From the NCBI GenBank assembly GCA_021298895.1, contig JAJTHK010000112.1, positions 1 to 32,933 of the forward strand: DNA of 32,933 nt. The letters are read 5' to 3'. How positions within the stretch are numbered: the first letter of the stretch is position 1; the number at the start of each line of letters is the position of its first letter. Below are positions 32,453 to 32,933 of the stretch, piece by piece. The notes under the pieces were generated by a model. It had not been told where the DNA came from, searched no databases, and was given only the letters and a program-made list of their open reading frames with translations. A program made the position numbers and the translations under genes. Origin of the DNA: Luteolibacter sp. (GTDB taxonomy: Bacteria; Verrucomicrobiota; Verrucomicrobiia; Verrucomicrobiales; Akkermansiaceae).

Positions 32453-32933
32453 ATTTTAGTCCCTCCAAACGCTTAAAAATATCCTTCTCAAGGTTCTTTG
32501 AATACTGAAGTAAAGCGACCAACCGCTCTCGGCTCTCGGCTAGTTTTTTTCCGAATTGCTTCGGCGTGATCGCCACATGCTCCACCTTCACATCAAAATA
32601 CTGCCCGGCGCTGAGTGAATGATTTTTGGCCGCAATTTCATCGTAAGTGACGGCCACGGAGAAATCTTTAATGGCTTCCTTGGCGTTGAAGACGCGGATG
32701 ATTTGGTCTTCTTCTTCGGTGGAGAGTAAGGTTTTTTGGTTTTTGCCGTCCTTTACTTTGGTGCCGAGGTTGGAAGCATCGATCAGGACGATGTGTTCCT
32801 TGTTTGCTGCGTCTAGGAAAAGGATGGAGACGTTGGTGCCGGTAGTGGCGAAGATGTTGCTGGGCATGGAGACCACACCGGCGAGTATTTTCTTTTCGAC
32901 AAGGTGCTCGCGGATTTTGCGTTCAATGCCGGA
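32445..32933 (-). CDS. hsdM: Type I restriction-modification DNA methyltransferase subunit, C-terminal part (runs off the window)
   Basis: Adenine-N6 methyltransferase subunit; only the last 162 residues are inside the window. The reading frame is open through the end at 32933. The visible part starts SGIERKIREHLVEKKILAG, then VSMPSNIFATTGTNVSILFLD. This is the conserved region after the NPPF catalytic motif in HsdM (N6_Mtase) proteins. It ends with the charged helical tail ESRERLVALLQYSKNLEKDIFKRLEGL, which packs on HsdS. The upstream part with SAM-binding and NPPF motifs lies outside. The GTG at 32876 is internal and is not the start. hsdR is not seen downstream and, if present, would be upstream. 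Confidence 0.93.
   Translation of the reverse strand, partial: SGIERKIREHLVEKKILAGVVSMPSNIFATTGTNVSILFLDAANKEHIVLIDASNLGTKVKDGKNQKTLLSTEEEDQIIRVFNAKEAIKDFSVAVTYDEIAAKNHSLSAGQYFDVKVEHVAITPKQFGKKLAESRERLVALLQYSKNLEKDIFKRLEGLKYE

Noticed and set aside
1-32933. tRNA, rRNA, insertion sequence, integrase or att site
   Set aside because: None found by eye. The defence region shows no tRNA or direct repeats at its visible edge (25812-25840), so no mobile-element boundary is claimed.

Overview
The window looks like chromosome of a Gram-negative bacterium of the PVC superphylum, most likely a verrucomicrobium. This is inferred from the gene set, not from a marker gene. The clues are an LptD-like outer-membrane protein, a TorF-type porin, a DUF3450/ExbB/ExbB/ExbD/TonB/TPR cluster, a GldF/GldG/DUF4340 cluster, a xylulokinase of the type shared with animals, and short intergenic repeats (CACGGAATACACGGAAT type and CTCTGCGAC type). 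There is no rRNA, tRNA, IS element, integrase or CRISPR array that I can see.

Layout. (1) 1-4.1 kb: ilvC with its terminator, a divergent GreA/GreB-like gene, a ROK sugar kinase without the usual zinc site, coaX and a small membrane-anchored protein. (2) 4.1-6.9 kb: amtB and a TorF-family porin transcribed divergently, each preceded by a near-consensus sigma-54 (-24/-12) promoter with a possible activator site between them. This looks like a nitrogen-control unit pairing outer- and inner-membrane transport. (3) 6.9-14.9 kb: a closely packed plus-strand run of xylB, fabG, sixA, aroC, a CvpA-like membrane protein, lptD-like and a nitroreductase. (4) 14.9-20.2 kb: a minus-strand run of a membrane protein, ABC-2 permease (GldF-like), GldG-like protein, DUF4340 protein and methyltransferase. 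No ATPase is visible for this ABC system. (5) 20.4-25.8 kb: a complete energy-transduction operon (DUF3450, ExbB1, ExbB2, ExbD, TonB, TPR). Two of its genes start with TTG, and the spacers hold small AT-rich repeats. (6) 25.8-32.9 kb: a minus-strand defence region with hsdM (cut by the window end), hsdS, a 1164-residue protein of unknown function joined tightly to hsdS, then the DNA ADP-ribosylation toxin-antitoxin pair darT-darG.

The strongest candidate for something undescribed is the 1164-residue helical protein. It starts 3 bases after hsdS, has no nuclease, ATPase or helicase motif that I can find, and sits between a type I methylation/specificity module and DarTG. No hsdR is seen in the window. 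The second most interesting signal is the pair of face-to-face sigma-54 promoters that couple amtB to a porin.
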